DNA of 64,000 nt, from NCBI RefSeq assembly GCF_019469185.1, contig NZ_CP048264.1, positions 868,001 through 932,000 of the forward strand, read 5' to 3'. Source of the stretch: Gilliamella sp. ESL0441 (GTDB taxonomy: Bacteria > Pseudomonadota > Gammaproteobacteria > Enterobacterales > Orbaceae). Numbering within the stretch: position 1 is the stretch's first letter; each line of letters begins with the position of its first letter. A program made the position numbers and the translations under genes. This document shows, piece after piece, positions 26,647-36,189 of the stretch. The notes under the pieces were generated by a model. That model had not been told where the DNA came from. It was given only the letters and a program-made list of their open reading frames with translations, and did not search any database.

Positions 26647-27528
26647 TTATTTTATGGACTCTAAATTATTTTCTAATTTTGATAACTGATCTAATTCTTC
26701 AAGTAAATTGATTAGTTGGCTAACATTGTGTTCATGTTCTTTTAAAGCTTCTTCAAAATATGGACGTAAGGCAAACATTGGGATGTCTGAATTTGCATCG
26801 ATTATTGCTTGTATTCGGGGAATAAAAATCCATTGTAACCATTCATGCGCTTGCATGGTATCAACTGCAAAGGGTTCTTTGCTTAAAAATGCATCAGGAT
26901 GAGGCGGCATGGTTTGCCATAAACGCACTGCTTGTAGCTCTTGTTTGATAAGTTCCAGTTGATTGATTATTGCGTTAGTTTGTGTTTTTTTTGCTAGTAG
27001 ATATCGATAATATAACCAATCAAAGTTCGGGCCTGGATCTGTTTTCCTTTCTGGGGCTATATCACTATGACCAACGATATCTTTAATAAAGTAATTTTGT
27101 TTTAATAATAAGGTCACATTCACGAGTTGTTGGTATTGAACTTCTGTGAATTTATCACTGTCACAACCCTCCATCTCTATTCCTATTGAAAAGTCATTAC
27201 AATTTTCACGACCCTCAAAATGTGATATCCCTGCATGCCAAGCTCGTTTATCGAATGGAACAAATTGAATAATCTCACCATCACGACGTATAAATATATG
27301 ACTAGATACCTGTAATTGATATATTTTCGCAAAATAGGGATCTAAATTCGGATCAAGTTTACCTGTAAATAATTGTTCTACATACGGACCACCATATTGA
27401 TTTGGCGGTAAACTTATATTATGAATCACTAGTAATGAAATTGGTATGTCGTTTGGTCTTTCATTATAAAATGGTGATTTGATCTGTTTAACACCTTGCA
27501 ACCAACCATTAACGATGTTTAAAGACAT
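26647..27528 (-). CDS. ampD: AmpD-YqcC fusion: 1,6-anhydro-MurNAc-L-alanine amidase with a C-terminal YqcC domain
   Basis: The N-terminal 185 residues are AmpD, the cytoplasmic zinc amidase that recycles anhydro-muropeptides. Numbered from ATG 27528, the zinc ligands are H36 (VIHNIS), H154 (GHSDIAPERK) and D164 (DPGPNFDW), matching E. coli H34, H154 and D164. A short linker then leads to about 100 residues resembling E. coli YqcC: AVDTMQAHEWLQWIFIPRI, a short loop, ALRPYFEEAL and a terminal ELDQL helix. E. coli AmpD is about 183 residues and lacks this part. ATG 27528 with GTGGGAG upstream is preferred over the GTG at 27540. It is divergent from ppdD, as in E. coli. Confidence 0.9.
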   Translation of the reverse strand: MSLNIVNGWLQGVKQIKSPFYNERPNDIPISLLVIHNISLPPNQYGGPYVEQLFTGKLDPNLDPYFAKIYQLQVSSHIFIRRDGEIIQFVPFDKRAWHAGISHFEGRENCNDFSIGIEMEGCDSDKFTEVQYQQLVNVTLLLKQNYFIKDIVGHSDIAPERKTDPGPNFDWLYYRYLLAKKTQTNAIINQLELIKQELQAVRLWQTMPPHPDAFLSKEPFAVDTMQAHEWLQWIFIPRIQAIIDANSDIPMFALRPYFEEALKEHEHNVSQLINLLEELDQLSKLENNLESIK

Positions 27529-27569
27529 TTTAACTCCCACATTCTTAACCTTTTAAATAAATTGCCGAT

Positions 27570-27591
27570 TTATGCGATACACTTCGCAATA
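27570..27591 (+). promoter_or_regulatory. CRP-S (Sxy-dependent) site upstream of the pilin operon
   Basis: TGCGA-TACACT-TCGCA at 27573-27588 is the exact core of the non-canonical CRP-S site, which differs from ordinary CRP sites (TGTGA-N6-TCACA) in both half-sites and needs Sxy/TfoX as well as CRP-cAMP. Flanks are AT-rich as in known sites. It lies 140 bp before ppdD. In Haemophilus and E. coli such sites control competence and pilus genes, including ppdD, which supports the call. Confidence 0.75.
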
Positions 27592-27730
27592 ATTTGAAAA
27601 TTAGATAAAAACGTAAACGTCTTTCGTTATTCAATTTTCCAATACTACAACCCGTTATTATTCCATTTTTTTGAAAAGCTATAAAGTTATGCATGTTAAA
27701 AAATAATTTAATTTTTAGGAGTCATTCATA

Positions 27731-28159
27731 ATGAACCAATCGGGATTTACTTTATTTGAACTTATGATTGCTATTGTAGTAATCGCTATTTTAACTGCAA
27801 TTGGACTGCCAGCTTATCAAGGTTATGTAAAAAAAGCAGCGATGACCGATATGTTACAGACAATGATATCTTATAAAACAGCTGTTGAAATTTGTGCTAT
27901 TGAACAAGGTAATGTAGCCAATTGTAATAATGGAAATTATGGTATCCCTTTAACGAAAACAACTAATTATGTTATGTCGATTTCTGTTATTGATGGAGTT
28001 ATCAAATTGACAGGAAAAGGTGCCTTATCAGGTCTAACAACGACTTTGACGCCTACACCAAATTTAACGCATGGTAATTTAGATTGGGCTAGAAGTTGTG
28101 AAACTGCTCCTTTAGATGCAACTTTAAATCAAATTTGTGAAGATATATTTAAATTTTAA
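27731..28159 (+). CDS. ppdD: Type IV major pilin PpdD
   Basis: A prepilin with a five-residue leader (MNQSG) cut before F6 by PilD. The mature start FTLFELMIAIVVIAILTAIG is the type IV pilin hydrophobic helix with the conserved Glu at +5. The C-terminal half contains cysteines at about 55, 63, 123 and 136 that can form the D-loop disulfide. The 142 residues are similar in size to E. coli PpdD (146). TAGGAG precedes the ATG. First gene of ppdD-hofB-hofC-pilD. The product is probably the subunit of a DNA-uptake or adhesive pilus. Confidence 0.92.
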   Translation: MNQSGFTLFELMIAIVVIAILTAIGLPAYQGYVKKAAMTDMLQTMISYKTAVEICAIEQGNVANCNNGNYGIPLTKTTNYVMSISVIDGVIKLTGKGALSGLTTTLTPTPNLTHGNLDWARSCETAPLDATLNQICEDIFKF

Positions 28160-28191
28160 GTTATAAATATTTGAAGTAAGGATAAAGGATA

Positions 28192-29298
28192 ATGCAAGAA
28201 CAGCAATTAGTTGAATGTATTGATAAATTATTACTTTCGGCATTAGAAAAAAGAGCTTCGGATATTCATTTTGAGCCTTATCAACATAGTTACCGTATAC
28301 GTATGCGTATTGATGGGGTTTTGCAAAATATGTCATCACCTTCCCTTACGTTAGCCAAAAAAATAGTAGCTCGTTTAAAGATTATGGCTAAATTAAATAT
28401 AGCTGAACAACGTTTACCCCAAGATGGGCAATTGATAATTAAAAATTATACTATGCGTATTTCGACCATACCTGTCCAAAATGGTGAAAAAGTTGTTTTA
28501 CGTGTAATGGATAATTATGAGTCTGAGCTCACGTTAGATGATTTAGGTTTAACCGAAGATAATCTACGTACTTTTAGACAGATTTTGAATCAACCGCAAG
28601 GATTGATATTAGTCACTGGTCCTACGGGTAGTGGTAAGACCATGACGCTTTATTGTGGTTTAAAAATCTTAAATCAACCTAGTTGTAATATCTGTAGTGT
28701 TGAAGATCCGATTGAAATTTCGGTTGAAGGAATCAATCAAACTTCGGTCAATCCTAAAGCTGGTTTGGAATTTGCGACGGTTTTGCGTTCGTTATTAAGG
28801 CAAGATCCAGATGTAATAATGGTTGGTGAAATTCGTGATTATGAAACAGCAGAAATTGCTATTCAGGCCGCCCAAACAGGACATTTAGTATTATCAACCT
28901 TACATACCAATTCAAGTATAGAAGGAATAACACGGCTTAATCAGATAGGAATAGAAAGATTTCTCATCGCATCATGTTTAAAACTAATTATTGCACAACG
29001 ATTGGTACGTAAGCTTTGCCCCTATTGTAAAGTGATTGCTAATGAGTTGATTGTAATGAATAAAAAATCAATACCTCACTATATCGCCAAAGGATGTGAA
29101 AAATGTATTGGTGGCTATGTTGGACGAGTAGGATTATACGAATTTTTAGTGATTACACCTGATGTTCAACATCAAATATTAAATGAACAAGCTATCTCTC
29201 CATTAAATTTTATTTCATTAAAAAAAGCAGGGCAACACTTAGTCAAAAACGGGATTACATCTTTAGATGAATTGAATAGAGTGTTAGGCGATATATGA
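28192..29298 (+). CDS. hofB: Type IV pilus assembly ATPase HofB (PilB/GspE family)
   Basis: A cytoplasmic hexameric ATPase powering pilus extension. The sequence enters almost directly at the second N-terminal domain (ASDIHFEPYQHSYRIRMRID), then Walker A GPTGSGKT at 143-150, an aspartate box, Walker B DVIMVGEIRD, a histidine box LSTLHTNSS and a four-cysteine zinc knuckle (CPYC ... CEKC). At 368 residues it lacks the first N-terminal domain of long PilB/GspE proteins, and is shorter than E. coli HofB (461). It overlaps hofC by ATGA, so the two are translationally coupled. Confidence 0.92.
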   Translation: MQEQQLVECIDKLLLSALEKRASDIHFEPYQHSYRIRMRIDGVLQNMSSPSLTLAKKIVARLKIMAKLNIAEQRLPQDGQLIIKNYTMRISTIPVQNGEKVVLRVMDNYESELTLDDLGLTEDNLRTFRQILNQPQGLILVTGPTGSGKTMTLYCGLKILNQPSCNICSVEDPIEISVEGINQTSVNPKAGLEFATVLRSLLRQDPDVIMVGEIRDYETAEIAIQAAQTGHLVLSTLHTNSSIEGITRLNQIGIERFLIASCLKLIIAQRLVRKLCPYCKVIANELIVMNKKSIPHYIAKGCEKCIGGYVGRVGLYEFLVITPDVQHQILNEQAISPLNFISLKKAGQHLVKNGITSLDELNRVLGDI

Positions 29299-30470
29299 AA
29301 AGAATTTATTATTGGTATGACTTAAATTTTATTGAACACAAAATTGTGGCTGTATCTCTGATAGACGCAAGGAGACAATTGTTATTACAAGGTAAAATTG
29401 CTTTTAAGATCAAAGCAGGAAAATTTATCCGTAAGAGCAGTTTCAATCGAAATGATTTGTTAATTATCACCAAGCAATTAGCTACTATGATTAAAGCTGG
29501 TTTACCTCTTCTTGAAAGTCTACATTTATTAGCACAAGAACATCCAAAATCACATTGGCAATATTTACTCACTGAAATAGAACAACAGATTTCTTTAGGA
29601 GAGTCACTATCAATAGTTTTAACCCAATATAAATCTGTATTTCCTCCTCTTTATAGTGAAATTATTGCAACAGGGGAATTGACAGGTCAGCTGGATTTAA
29701 GTTTTGAACAATTAACATTACAATTAGAACAAACAATTCATTTAGAAAAATGTATAAAAAAAGCGATGCGTTACCCTTTATTCCTTCTAACTGTATCGCT
29801 GTTGGTAACGTTAATTATGTTATTATTTGTTTTGCCTAAATTTTCAGATATTTATCAGAGTTTTGATGCACAGCTTCCTCCTTTTACTCAATTGATTATT
29901 AATACCTCTAACTTTTTGCGGGAAAAATTTTGGTTTGGGTGTTTATTAACTATGTTGGTTTTTTTTTGTTATAGATACTATTTTAAAAAACGTTATCAGA
30001 AGAAAATAGATTATTTCATGTTAAAAACGCCTTTAGTAGGTAAAATTATACAATGCCATAATTTAACCCATTTTTTTCAAACCGTTTCAATTACTCAAAT
30101 TGCGGGCATTCCTTTAATTGCCGGATTGAATGCAGCTGCAAATACACTTTTAAATCACAATTATCGTGAAACAATTTATCAAATGATAGCAGGAATAGAA
30201 CAAGGTCATTCTTTCAGTTCAGTACTTCAACAGCAAACGCTGTTTCCGCATTTATGTTATCAATTAATTCAAGTAGGGGAGGAGTCAGGGACACTAGATA
30301 CAATGTTAGAAAAATTGGCTTATTATTATCAAGAACAAAATCAGACATTAACCGATAATTTAACACAATTATTTGAACCTGCATTAATGTTAGTGTTGGC
30401 GTTAATTGTTGGTGGATTGATCATAGCTATATATTTACCGATATTTCAACTTGGTGAGGTCATTAGTTAG
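29295..30470 (+). CDS. hofC: Type IV pilus inner-membrane platform protein HofC (PilC/GspF family)
   Basis: A polytopic platform protein that links the assembly ATPase to the growing pilus. Two GspF repeats are seen: the first around ITKQLATMIKAGLPLLESL (about 58-76) and the second around VSITQIAGIPLIAGLNAA (about 266-283), each with following GESL/GHSF and VGEESGTLD-type segments. TM segments lie near 155-180, 210-230 and 360-385. The 391 residues match E. coli HofC (400). Start overlaps hofB (ATGA) and the end overlaps pilD by 1 nt. Confidence 0.92.
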   Translation: MKRIYYWYDLNFIEHKIVAVSLIDARRQLLLQGKIAFKIKAGKFIRKSSFNRNDLLIITKQLATMIKAGLPLLESLHLLAQEHPKSHWQYLLTEIEQQISLGESLSIVLTQYKSVFPPLYSEIIATGELTGQLDLSFEQLTLQLEQTIHLEKCIKKAMRYPLFLLTVSLLVTLIMLLFVLPKFSDIYQSFDAQLPPFTQLIINTSNFLREKFWFGCLLTMLVFFCYRYYFKKRYQKKIDYFMLKTPLVGKIIQCHNLTHFFQTVSITQIAGIPLIAGLNAAANTLLNHNYRETIYQMIAGIEQGHSFSSVLQQQTLFPHLCYQLIQVGEESGTLDTMLEKLAYYYQEQNQTLTDNLTQLFEPALMLVLALIVGGLIIAIYLPIFQLGEVIS

Positions 30471-31219
30471 TGGTAATTTTTATTATTTATTTAGGTTTAT
30501 GTTTTGGTAGTTTTATTTCTGTTGCATACTATCGTTTTTCACCGTCCTATTCTTTTTTTGAATTTGCTATTGCCATTTCTTATCCTCGATCAAATTGTCG
30601 AGGTTGTCAAAAAGGCCTAAAGCTTTGGCATTTAATTCCTCTTTTTTCATGGTTATTACTCAGAGGACGTTGTTATTATTGTCATTGTAAAATTGCATAT
30701 AGATATTTAATACTGGAAATATTGGTTTCACTCCTTTTTTTGCTTATTTATTTAAATAATGGTTTAAATTTCCGTAGTATCGTTCTTATGTGGCTAGCCT
30801 GTTATTTCTTGCTCTTATCTATGATTGATCTTCAGTATTACCTATTACCCGATTTTTTTACTTTGCCCTTAATGTGGTTGGGTATTATTGCTGCTTATTT
30901 TGAATTATTTGATATCTCATTAAGGGATGCTGTAGCAGGTATAGTTATTGGATATCTGTTATTAAAAATTCCTGCTGGATTATTTTATTTAATAACCAAC
31001 AAACAAGGGTTAGGGCAAGGGGATATTAAATTACTTGCAGCTTTAGGTTCATGGCTACCTTATCAAACGCTTCCTCTTATACTAATGTGTTCATCAATTT
31101 TGGGTATAATTTATTATTTAATTTTACGTTTTATAGTTCGACTTCCCTCATTAACCATTATTCCGTTCGGCCCTTTTTTATTGATTCCTAGTTATTTTAT
31201 GTGTTATAGCTATTTATGA
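30470..31219 (+). CDS. pilD: Type IV prepilin peptidase PilD
   Basis: An inner-membrane aspartic protease that cuts and N-methylates prepilins. The start is a GTG that shares one base with the hofC stop. It contains the N-terminal GLCFGSFISVAYYR segment, two CxxC pairs (CRGC and CYYC), and both catalytic aspartates: the first in MIDLQYYLLPD and the second in the GQGDIKLLA motif. About seven TM segments are visible. The 249 residues are slightly short for PilD (about 285). Its position with pilin, ATPase and platform genes completes a minimal pilus-biogenesis operon. Confidence 0.92.
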   Translation: MVIFIIYLGLCFGSFISVAYYRFSPSYSFFEFAIAISYPRSNCRGCQKGLKLWHLIPLFSWLLLRGRCYYCHCKIAYRYLILEILVSLLFLLIYLNNGLNFRSIVLMWLACYFLLLSMIDLQYYLLPDFFTLPLMWLGIIAAYFELFDISLRDAVAGIVIGYLLLKIPAGLFYLITNKQGLGQGDIKLLAALGSWLPYQTLPLILMCSSILGIIYYLILRFIVRLPSLTIIPFGPFLLIPSYFMCYSYL

Positions 31220-31424
31220 AACACAATCAATTAATTTTAAATATTATTTTGCAAAGGGAACAATGGAATCATTTCTTTTTATTAAGCCTTTTATTTAAGG
31301 AAACTTATAACTAAAATGGATAACCATAGTAAAATTAGTTATTTCTCTCTATATATAAAACCTATTATAGTTAATCAAATAGCTTTATGGATTGCTTATT
31401 AATCTGTTACAGAAGGAACAATGA

Positions 31425-32579
31425 ATGAATACTATTAGTCAACTTAAAGAAGAAATGATCTCTTGGCGCCATAATATCCATGCTCATCCAGAAACCGCTT
31501 TTCAAGAAACCAATACAACACAATTTATTATTGAAAAACTTAAATCATTTGGTATTACTGAATTGTATACTGAATTTGCTCCAACAGGTGTTGTCGGTAT
31601 TATTAAAGGAAACAAAGAAGGGCGCGTTATAGGTCTTCGAGCGGATATCGATGCTTTGGATATTATTGAAGAAAATAATATTGATTATTGTTCAACAATC
31701 CATGGGAAAATGCACGCTTGTGGGCATGATGGTCACACTGCAATATTACTCGGTGCTGCTAAATATTTGAGCCAGCATCGTAATTTTAGTGGAACCGTGG
31801 TGGTTATTTTTCAGCCCGCCGAAGAAAACGAAGGCGGCGGTCGGGTAATGGTCGAAAATGGTCTATTTGATAAATTTCCCATTGAAGCTGTATACGGTAT
31901 TCACAATCAGCCCAATATGGCACTGAATCATTTCTATATTAATCATGGCGCCATAATGGCATCCTATGATGTGTTTGAAATTACTGTCACAGGTGTTGGC
32001 GCACATGCAGCGGCACCACATCTGGGTAAAGATACAATTTTAACTGCAACACAAATTGTCAATGGATTACAAAGTATTGTGAGCCGTAATGCCGATCCAC
32101 TTAGCTCACTAGTTGTCAGCGTAACACAAATTCATAGTGGCGATACTTGGAATGTATTACCTCAACAGGCTGTAATTCGAGGAACAGTTCGGGCATTTAG
32201 TTCTGATGTGCAGGACATGGCTGAATCAAGAATCAAACAGATAGCACAGGGTATCGCATCAACTTTTGACGCCAAAGCGGAAGTCAATTATCAGCGTCGT
32301 TATCCTGCTACCGTAAACTATGCTAAGCAGGCGGATATAGCCATTAGCGCAGCAAGAAAAGTGGTGGGCGATGATAATGTAACGATTGATCCTCCTCCTT
32401 CAATGGGATCTGAAGATTTTGCCTTTATGTTACAAAAGGTGCCCGGTGCGTATGTTTGGTTAGGTGCTGGGCAGGGAGCAAATTTGCATAATCCTGCCTA
32501 CAATTTTAATGATGATTTACTTATAACAGGTGTTAAATATTTTATTGAAGTTGTGAATCAAGAATTAGAAAATCTATAA
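31425..32579 (+). CDS. M20D-family amidohydrolase (HipO/IAA-amino acid hydrolase type)
   Basis: A zinc-dependent metalloamidase that removes N-acyl or related groups from amino acid conjugates. The 384 residues have the family signatures WRHNIHAHPE, RADIDALDI, MHACGHDGHTAILLGAA (metal Cys and His), FQPAEENEGGG and MGSEDFAFML. Members include hippurate hydrolase, IAA-amino acid hydrolase and N-acetyl-diaminopimelate deacetylase. The substrate cannot be decided from sequence. No signal peptide is present, so it is cytoplasmic. AAGGAAC precedes the ATG. It stands alone between pilD and ygfZ. Confidence 0.88.
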   Translation: MNTISQLKEEMISWRHNIHAHPETAFQETNTTQFIIEKLKSFGITELYTEFAPTGVVGIIKGNKEGRVIGLRADIDALDIIEENNIDYCSTIHGKMHACGHDGHTAILLGAAKYLSQHRNFSGTVVVIFQPAEENEGGGRVMVENGLFDKFPIEAVYGIHNQPNMALNHFYINHGAIMASYDVFEITVTGVGAHAAAPHLGKDTILTATQIVNGLQSIVSRNADPLSSLVVSVTQIHSGDTWNVLPQQAVIRGTVRAFSSDVQDMAESRIKQIAQGIASTFDAKAEVNYQRRYPATVNYAKQADIAISAARKVVGDDNVTIDPPPSMGSEDFAFMLQKVPGAYVWLGAGQGANLHNPAYNFNDDLLITGVKYFIEVVNQELENL

Positions 32580-32597
32580 TTCTTAAATGGTATTATA

Positions 32598-32637
32598 AAT
32601 TTGCTGGGATTTAACATTTAATCCCAGCAAATTATTA
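32598..32637 (+). terminator. Hairpin between convergent amidohydrolase and ygfZ genes
   Basis: AATTTGCTGGGATT and AATCCCAGCAAATT form a perfect 14-bp stem with an 8-nt loop, followed by ATTATT. The tract is weak in T, but the stem is strong and well placed. Confidence 0.65.
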
Positions 32638-32757
32638 TTAAACAAACTGATATTTGAAAAAATATTAAGCCAAATAATCTATCAACCTTTTAGCTTAAAT
32701 TTGTGTTATGTGTACGCTGTTTAATTTTTATAATCAGTACTATCACGATATCACGAA

Positions 32758-33636
32758 TTAGTGAAAAGATAGTTTACTGTCAACTTGCCCTTTTATTCTG
32801 AAGACCGTATTAATATCTATTCCATTAGGAAGCACCACTTGTACATAAACATTATTATTCTGATCTAGTTTTAGTGCTGCCAATATTTGGCCTCCTTCTC
32901 GCCAGTTTCCTTCAATCTGATATTCAATCGTATCCCCTATAATTGGGAGTACTGGACTGCTACCTGATAATAAATAAAGTCCTCTTTTATTTGCGCCACG
33001 AAATTGTGCTCTGGCGACCATTTCTTGTCCACAATAGCAACCTTTATCGAAACTAATTGCATTGTGAAGTTGTAAATTGCAAGCTTGAGGTAATAAACTT
33101 TCTATATTTTCGGCATCAATAACTGCATAACCGGCTTCTAAATCTAGGCGAAGCCATTGATCACAAGATTGTAAATTGTTCTCTGATAAATTAGGCGTAA
33201 TCATAATAATACGAGGTTGTGGTAGAGGCAGTTTAATATAAGTAATATTGTTTTCCGTCATGCAATTATTATCGTTGAATTTAGAAAGAAGCGAATCAGG
33301 GATTGCATCAGCAATGAGTCCTACCATATGCAAATCTTCTACGATTTCTATTATGACCTTGGAAAAAACTGCATACTTTTTGAGTTCTGCAACTTGTCTG
33401 TTTGCAACACTTTTTCTTAGTATGTAATAAATATCTTGCCCACGTCTAAATAATAAAATGTTACTCCACATTTTTCCTTTTGCATCACAGTGCGCTGCAT
33501 ACAATGCTGAATGTTCGGAAAGATTTTTCATATCAATGGTTACTTGTCCTTGCAAAAACTTAAGATTGTCTTCACCTGATACTTTTACTATTTGCCAATC
33601 AGCAAGGGAAATAGGTTCAAAAGAATAATTGCTCAT
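32758..33636 (-). CDS. ygfZ: tRNA-modifying / Fe-S cluster repair protein YgfZ
   Basis: A folate-binding, GcvT-like protein that supports some Fe-S enzymes such as MiaB. The hallmark KGCYCGQEMVAR motif (K-G-C-x-x-G-Q-E) is present around residue 200, and the N-terminal half has the tetrahydrofolate-binding segment FLQGQVTIDM. The 292 residues are somewhat shorter than E. coli YgfZ (326). It is divergent from ilvI. In E. coli its neighbours differ, so there is no operon context. Confidence 0.92.
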   Translation of the reverse strand: MSNYSFEPISLADWQIVKVSGEDNLKFLQGQVTIDMKNLSEHSALYAAHCDAKGKMWSNILLFRRGQDIYYILRKSVANRQVAELKKYAVFSKVIIEIVEDLHMVGLIADAIPDSLLSKFNDNNCMTENNITYIKLPLPQPRIIMITPNLSENNLQSCDQWLRLDLEAGYAVIDAENIESLLPQACNLQLHNAISFDKGCYCGQEMVARAQFRGANKRGLYLLSGSSPVLPIIGDTIEYQIEGNWREGGQILAALKLDQNNNVYVQVVLPNGIDINTVFRIKGQVDSKLSFH

Positions 33637-33909
33637 GATAATACCTTTTAGGAATAATGTGTCGAGTTTAGATAAGGCTAAAAATAGACTTTTTCAAAGT
33701 GTATAGAAAAAACCGGTAAATAACAATAAATCACAATAACAATATTTTTTCTTAAAAAATTTAACTATATGTTTTATATAGTTTTTTGAATTTGTTTTTT
33801 TAATGCAATTTGTTTATAAAAATTAGTACTTACTGAAGTTTGTTTATTGATTTAATGTATTTGATAATGCAAAATAAATGACTAATTTGTAATATTGGAG
33901 GCAACAACG

Positions 33910-35628
33910 ATGGCAAAACTGTCAGGCGCAGAAATGGTCATTCAATCTTTGATTGATCAAGGAGTAAAACAGATATTTGGTTATCCCGGTGGTAGTGTTC
34001 TTGATATCTACGATGCAATTCATACTTTAGGTGGTATTGAACATATATTAGTTCGTCATGAACAAGCTGCTGTACATATGGCTGATGGTTATGCAAGGGC
34101 TACAGGTGATGTGGGTGTTGTACTTGTAACATCAGGGCCTGGAGCGACCAATACCATTACCGGTATTGCGACCGCATACATGGATTCTGTGCCATTGGTT
34201 GTTATTTCAGGTCAGGTTGCAAGTAACTTGATTGGAAATGATGCCTTCCAAGAGTGTGATATGGTCGGTATATCTCGTCCAATAGTTAAACATAGTTTTC
34301 TGATAAAAGATTCTAAAGACATTCCTGAAATTATTAAGAAAGCATTCTATATTGCGTCAACTGGTAGGCCCGGCCCGGTTGTGATTGATCTGCCAAAAGA
34401 TATTGTTAATCCAGCAAATAAATACAATTACCATTATCCAAAATCTGTCTCAATGCGTTCGTATAATCCAACTATTCAGGGACATAAAGGACAAATTAAA
34501 AAAGCATTAACGACATTATTGGCAGCTAAAAAACCCGTCCTTTTTATTGGCGGAGGGGTTATTAGTGCAGGTGCAAGTGATGCAATTAAATCTTTAGCCG
34601 AAAAATTGAATCTACCCGTTGCGTCAACCTTAATGGGAATAAGTGCTTTTCCTGGAACAAATAAACATTATTTAGGCATGATTGGAATGCATGGGGTTTA
34701 TGAAGCCAATATGGCGATGCACAGCGCTGATGTGATTTTAGCCGTTGGTGCAAGATTTGATGATAGAACAACCAATAATGTTGAAAAATATTGCCCCTTG
34801 GCGAAAATAATTCATGTCGATATTGATCCAACTTCAATTTCAAAAACAATTTCTGCCACTATTCCTGTGGTGGGTGATGCAAAAAAAGTGGTTGAAACGA
34901 TGTTATCTGAGCTTAATGAATTACAAGCTGACCGTGATCTTGATGCATTAGTGGATTGGTGGAAACAAATTGATCATTGGCGTTCACGTCACTGTTTAGC
35001 TTATAGTCATGAAGGTGACAGCATCAAACCACAAGAAGCGATTGAAGTTTTGTATAAATTAACTAAAGGTAATGCTTTTGTTACTACTGATGTCGGTCAA
35101 CATCAAATGTTTACGGCTTTATATTATCCATTTGATAAACCTCGTCATTTTATTACTTCTGGTGGTCTTGGTACCATGGGGTTTGGTCTTCCGGCTGCAC
35201 TTGGGGTTAAACTCGCTTTTCCTGATCAATGTGTCGTGTGTGTAACTGGTGATGGCAGTATTCAAATGAATATTCAAGAACTTTCAACTGCTTTACAATA
35301 TGGTTTACCAGTCATTGTCTTGAATTTAAATAATCGTTTTTTAGGTATGGTTAAACAGTGGCAAGATATGATTTATGCTGGGCGGCACTCTTGTTCATAC
35401 ATGGAATCATTGCCAGATTTTGCAAAAATAGCAGAAGCTTATGGTCATGTTGGAATGGTCATAACTAAACGAGAAGACCTTGAAGCAAAACTTAAAAAAG
35501 CGTTGTCGATTAAAGATCGTCTAGTCTTTGTCGATGTCATGACCGATGCTACTGAACATGTCTACCCAATGCAAATACGTGGTGGAGCAATGAACGAAAT
35601 GTGGCTGAGTAAAACGGAGAGAACCTAA
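33910..35628 (+). CDS. ilvI: Acetolactate synthase large subunit IlvI
   Basis: A ThDP-dependent enzyme making acetolactate or acetohydroxybutyrate, the first shared step of branched-chain amino acid synthesis. The start is ATG 33910, preceded by GGAGG 8 nt upstream; the frame also extends to a TTG at 33895 that overlaps this site. Motifs are [13 protein letters not shown], the catalytic glutamate in [16 protein letters not shown], and the ThDP/Mg site [12 protein letters not shown]. The 572 residues match E. coli IlvI (574). The ilvH start overlaps its stop by one base. Confidence 0.95.
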   Translation: MAKLSGAEMVIQSLIDQGVKQIFGYPGGSVLDIYDAIHTLGGIEHILVRHEQAAVHMADGYARATGDVGVVLVTSGPGATNTITGIATAYMDSVPLVVISGQVASNLIGNDAFQECDMVGISRPIVKHSFLIKDSKDIPEIIKKAFYIASTGRPGPVVIDLPKDIVNPANKYNYHYPKSVSMRSYNPTIQGHKGQIKKALTTLLAAKKPVLFIGGGVISAGASDAIKSLAEKLNLPVASTLMGISAFPGTNKHYLGMIGMHGVYEANMAMHSADVILAVGARFDDRTTNNVEKYCPLAKIIHVDIDPTSISKTISATIPVVGDAKKVVETMLSELNELQADRDLDALVDWWKQIDHWRSRHCLAYSHEGDSIKPQEAIEVLYKLTKGNAFVTTDVGQHQMFTALYYPFDKPRHFITSGGLGTMGFGLPAALGVKLAFPDQCVVCVTGDGSIQMNIQELSTALQYGLPVIVLNLNNRFLGMVKQWQDMIYAGRHSCSYMESLPDFAKIAEAYGHVGMVITKREDLEAKLKKALSIKDRLVFVDVMTDATEHVYPMQIRGGAMNEMWLSKTERT

Positions 35629-36125
35629 TGCGATATATTTTATCAATTTTAACAGAAAATGAACCTGGAGCATTATCTCGAATTATTGGTTTATTCTCAC
35701 AGCGTGGTTTTAATATTGAAACCATCACTACAGCACCAACAGAAGATCCGACTATGCACCGTATGACTATTCAAACAACGGGTGATGAACATGTGCTTGA
35801 GCAGATTCAAAAGCAACTTCATAAACTTGTGAATGTTTATCGTGTTAATGATTTAACAGAAGGGCCTCATGTTGAACGAGAAATCATGTTAGTCAAAGTT
35901 ACAGCTAAAGGATCTGACGCACGTGATGAAGTTAAACGCTGTGCCGATATTTTTAGAGGTTCAATAGTTGATGTTACCGCATCTCATTACATTGTTCAGT
36001 TATCGGGGACAAGCGAAAAGTTAGATTCGTTTTTATCCTCTATTCGTGAAACGTGTAATATTGTTGAAATTGTTCGTTCTGGAATTATCGGTTTATCTCG
36101 GAGTGAAAAATCAGTCAATCATTAA
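35628..36125 (+). CDS. ilvH: Acetolactate synthase regulatory subunit IlvH
   Basis: The small subunit that activates IlvI and confers valine feedback inhibition. An N-terminal ACT domain ([20 protein letters not shown], about 1-75) is followed by the C-terminal IlvH domain (REIMLVKV to the end). The 165 residues match E. coli IlvH (163). It overlaps ilvI by 1 nt, which ensures stoichiometric synthesis. Confidence 0.95.
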   Translation: MRYILSILTENEPGALSRIIGLFSQRGFNIETITTAPTEDPTMHRMTIQTTGDEHVLEQIQKQLHKLVNVYRVNDLTEGPHVEREIMLVKVTAKGSDARDEVKRCADIFRGSIVDVTASHYIVQLSGTSEKLDSFLSSIRETCNIVEIVRSGIIGLSRSEKSVNH

Positions 36126-36189
36126 TTTTATAGTTGAAAATTAAAAGTTAAATTTTACTTTATTATAAAATAAGCGTTATAAGGAATAA

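Noticed and set aside
33637..33909. Branched-chain leader peptide and attenuator before ilvIH
   Set aside because: No short frame rich in Leu/Ile/Val codons and no tandem hairpins with a T tract could be found.
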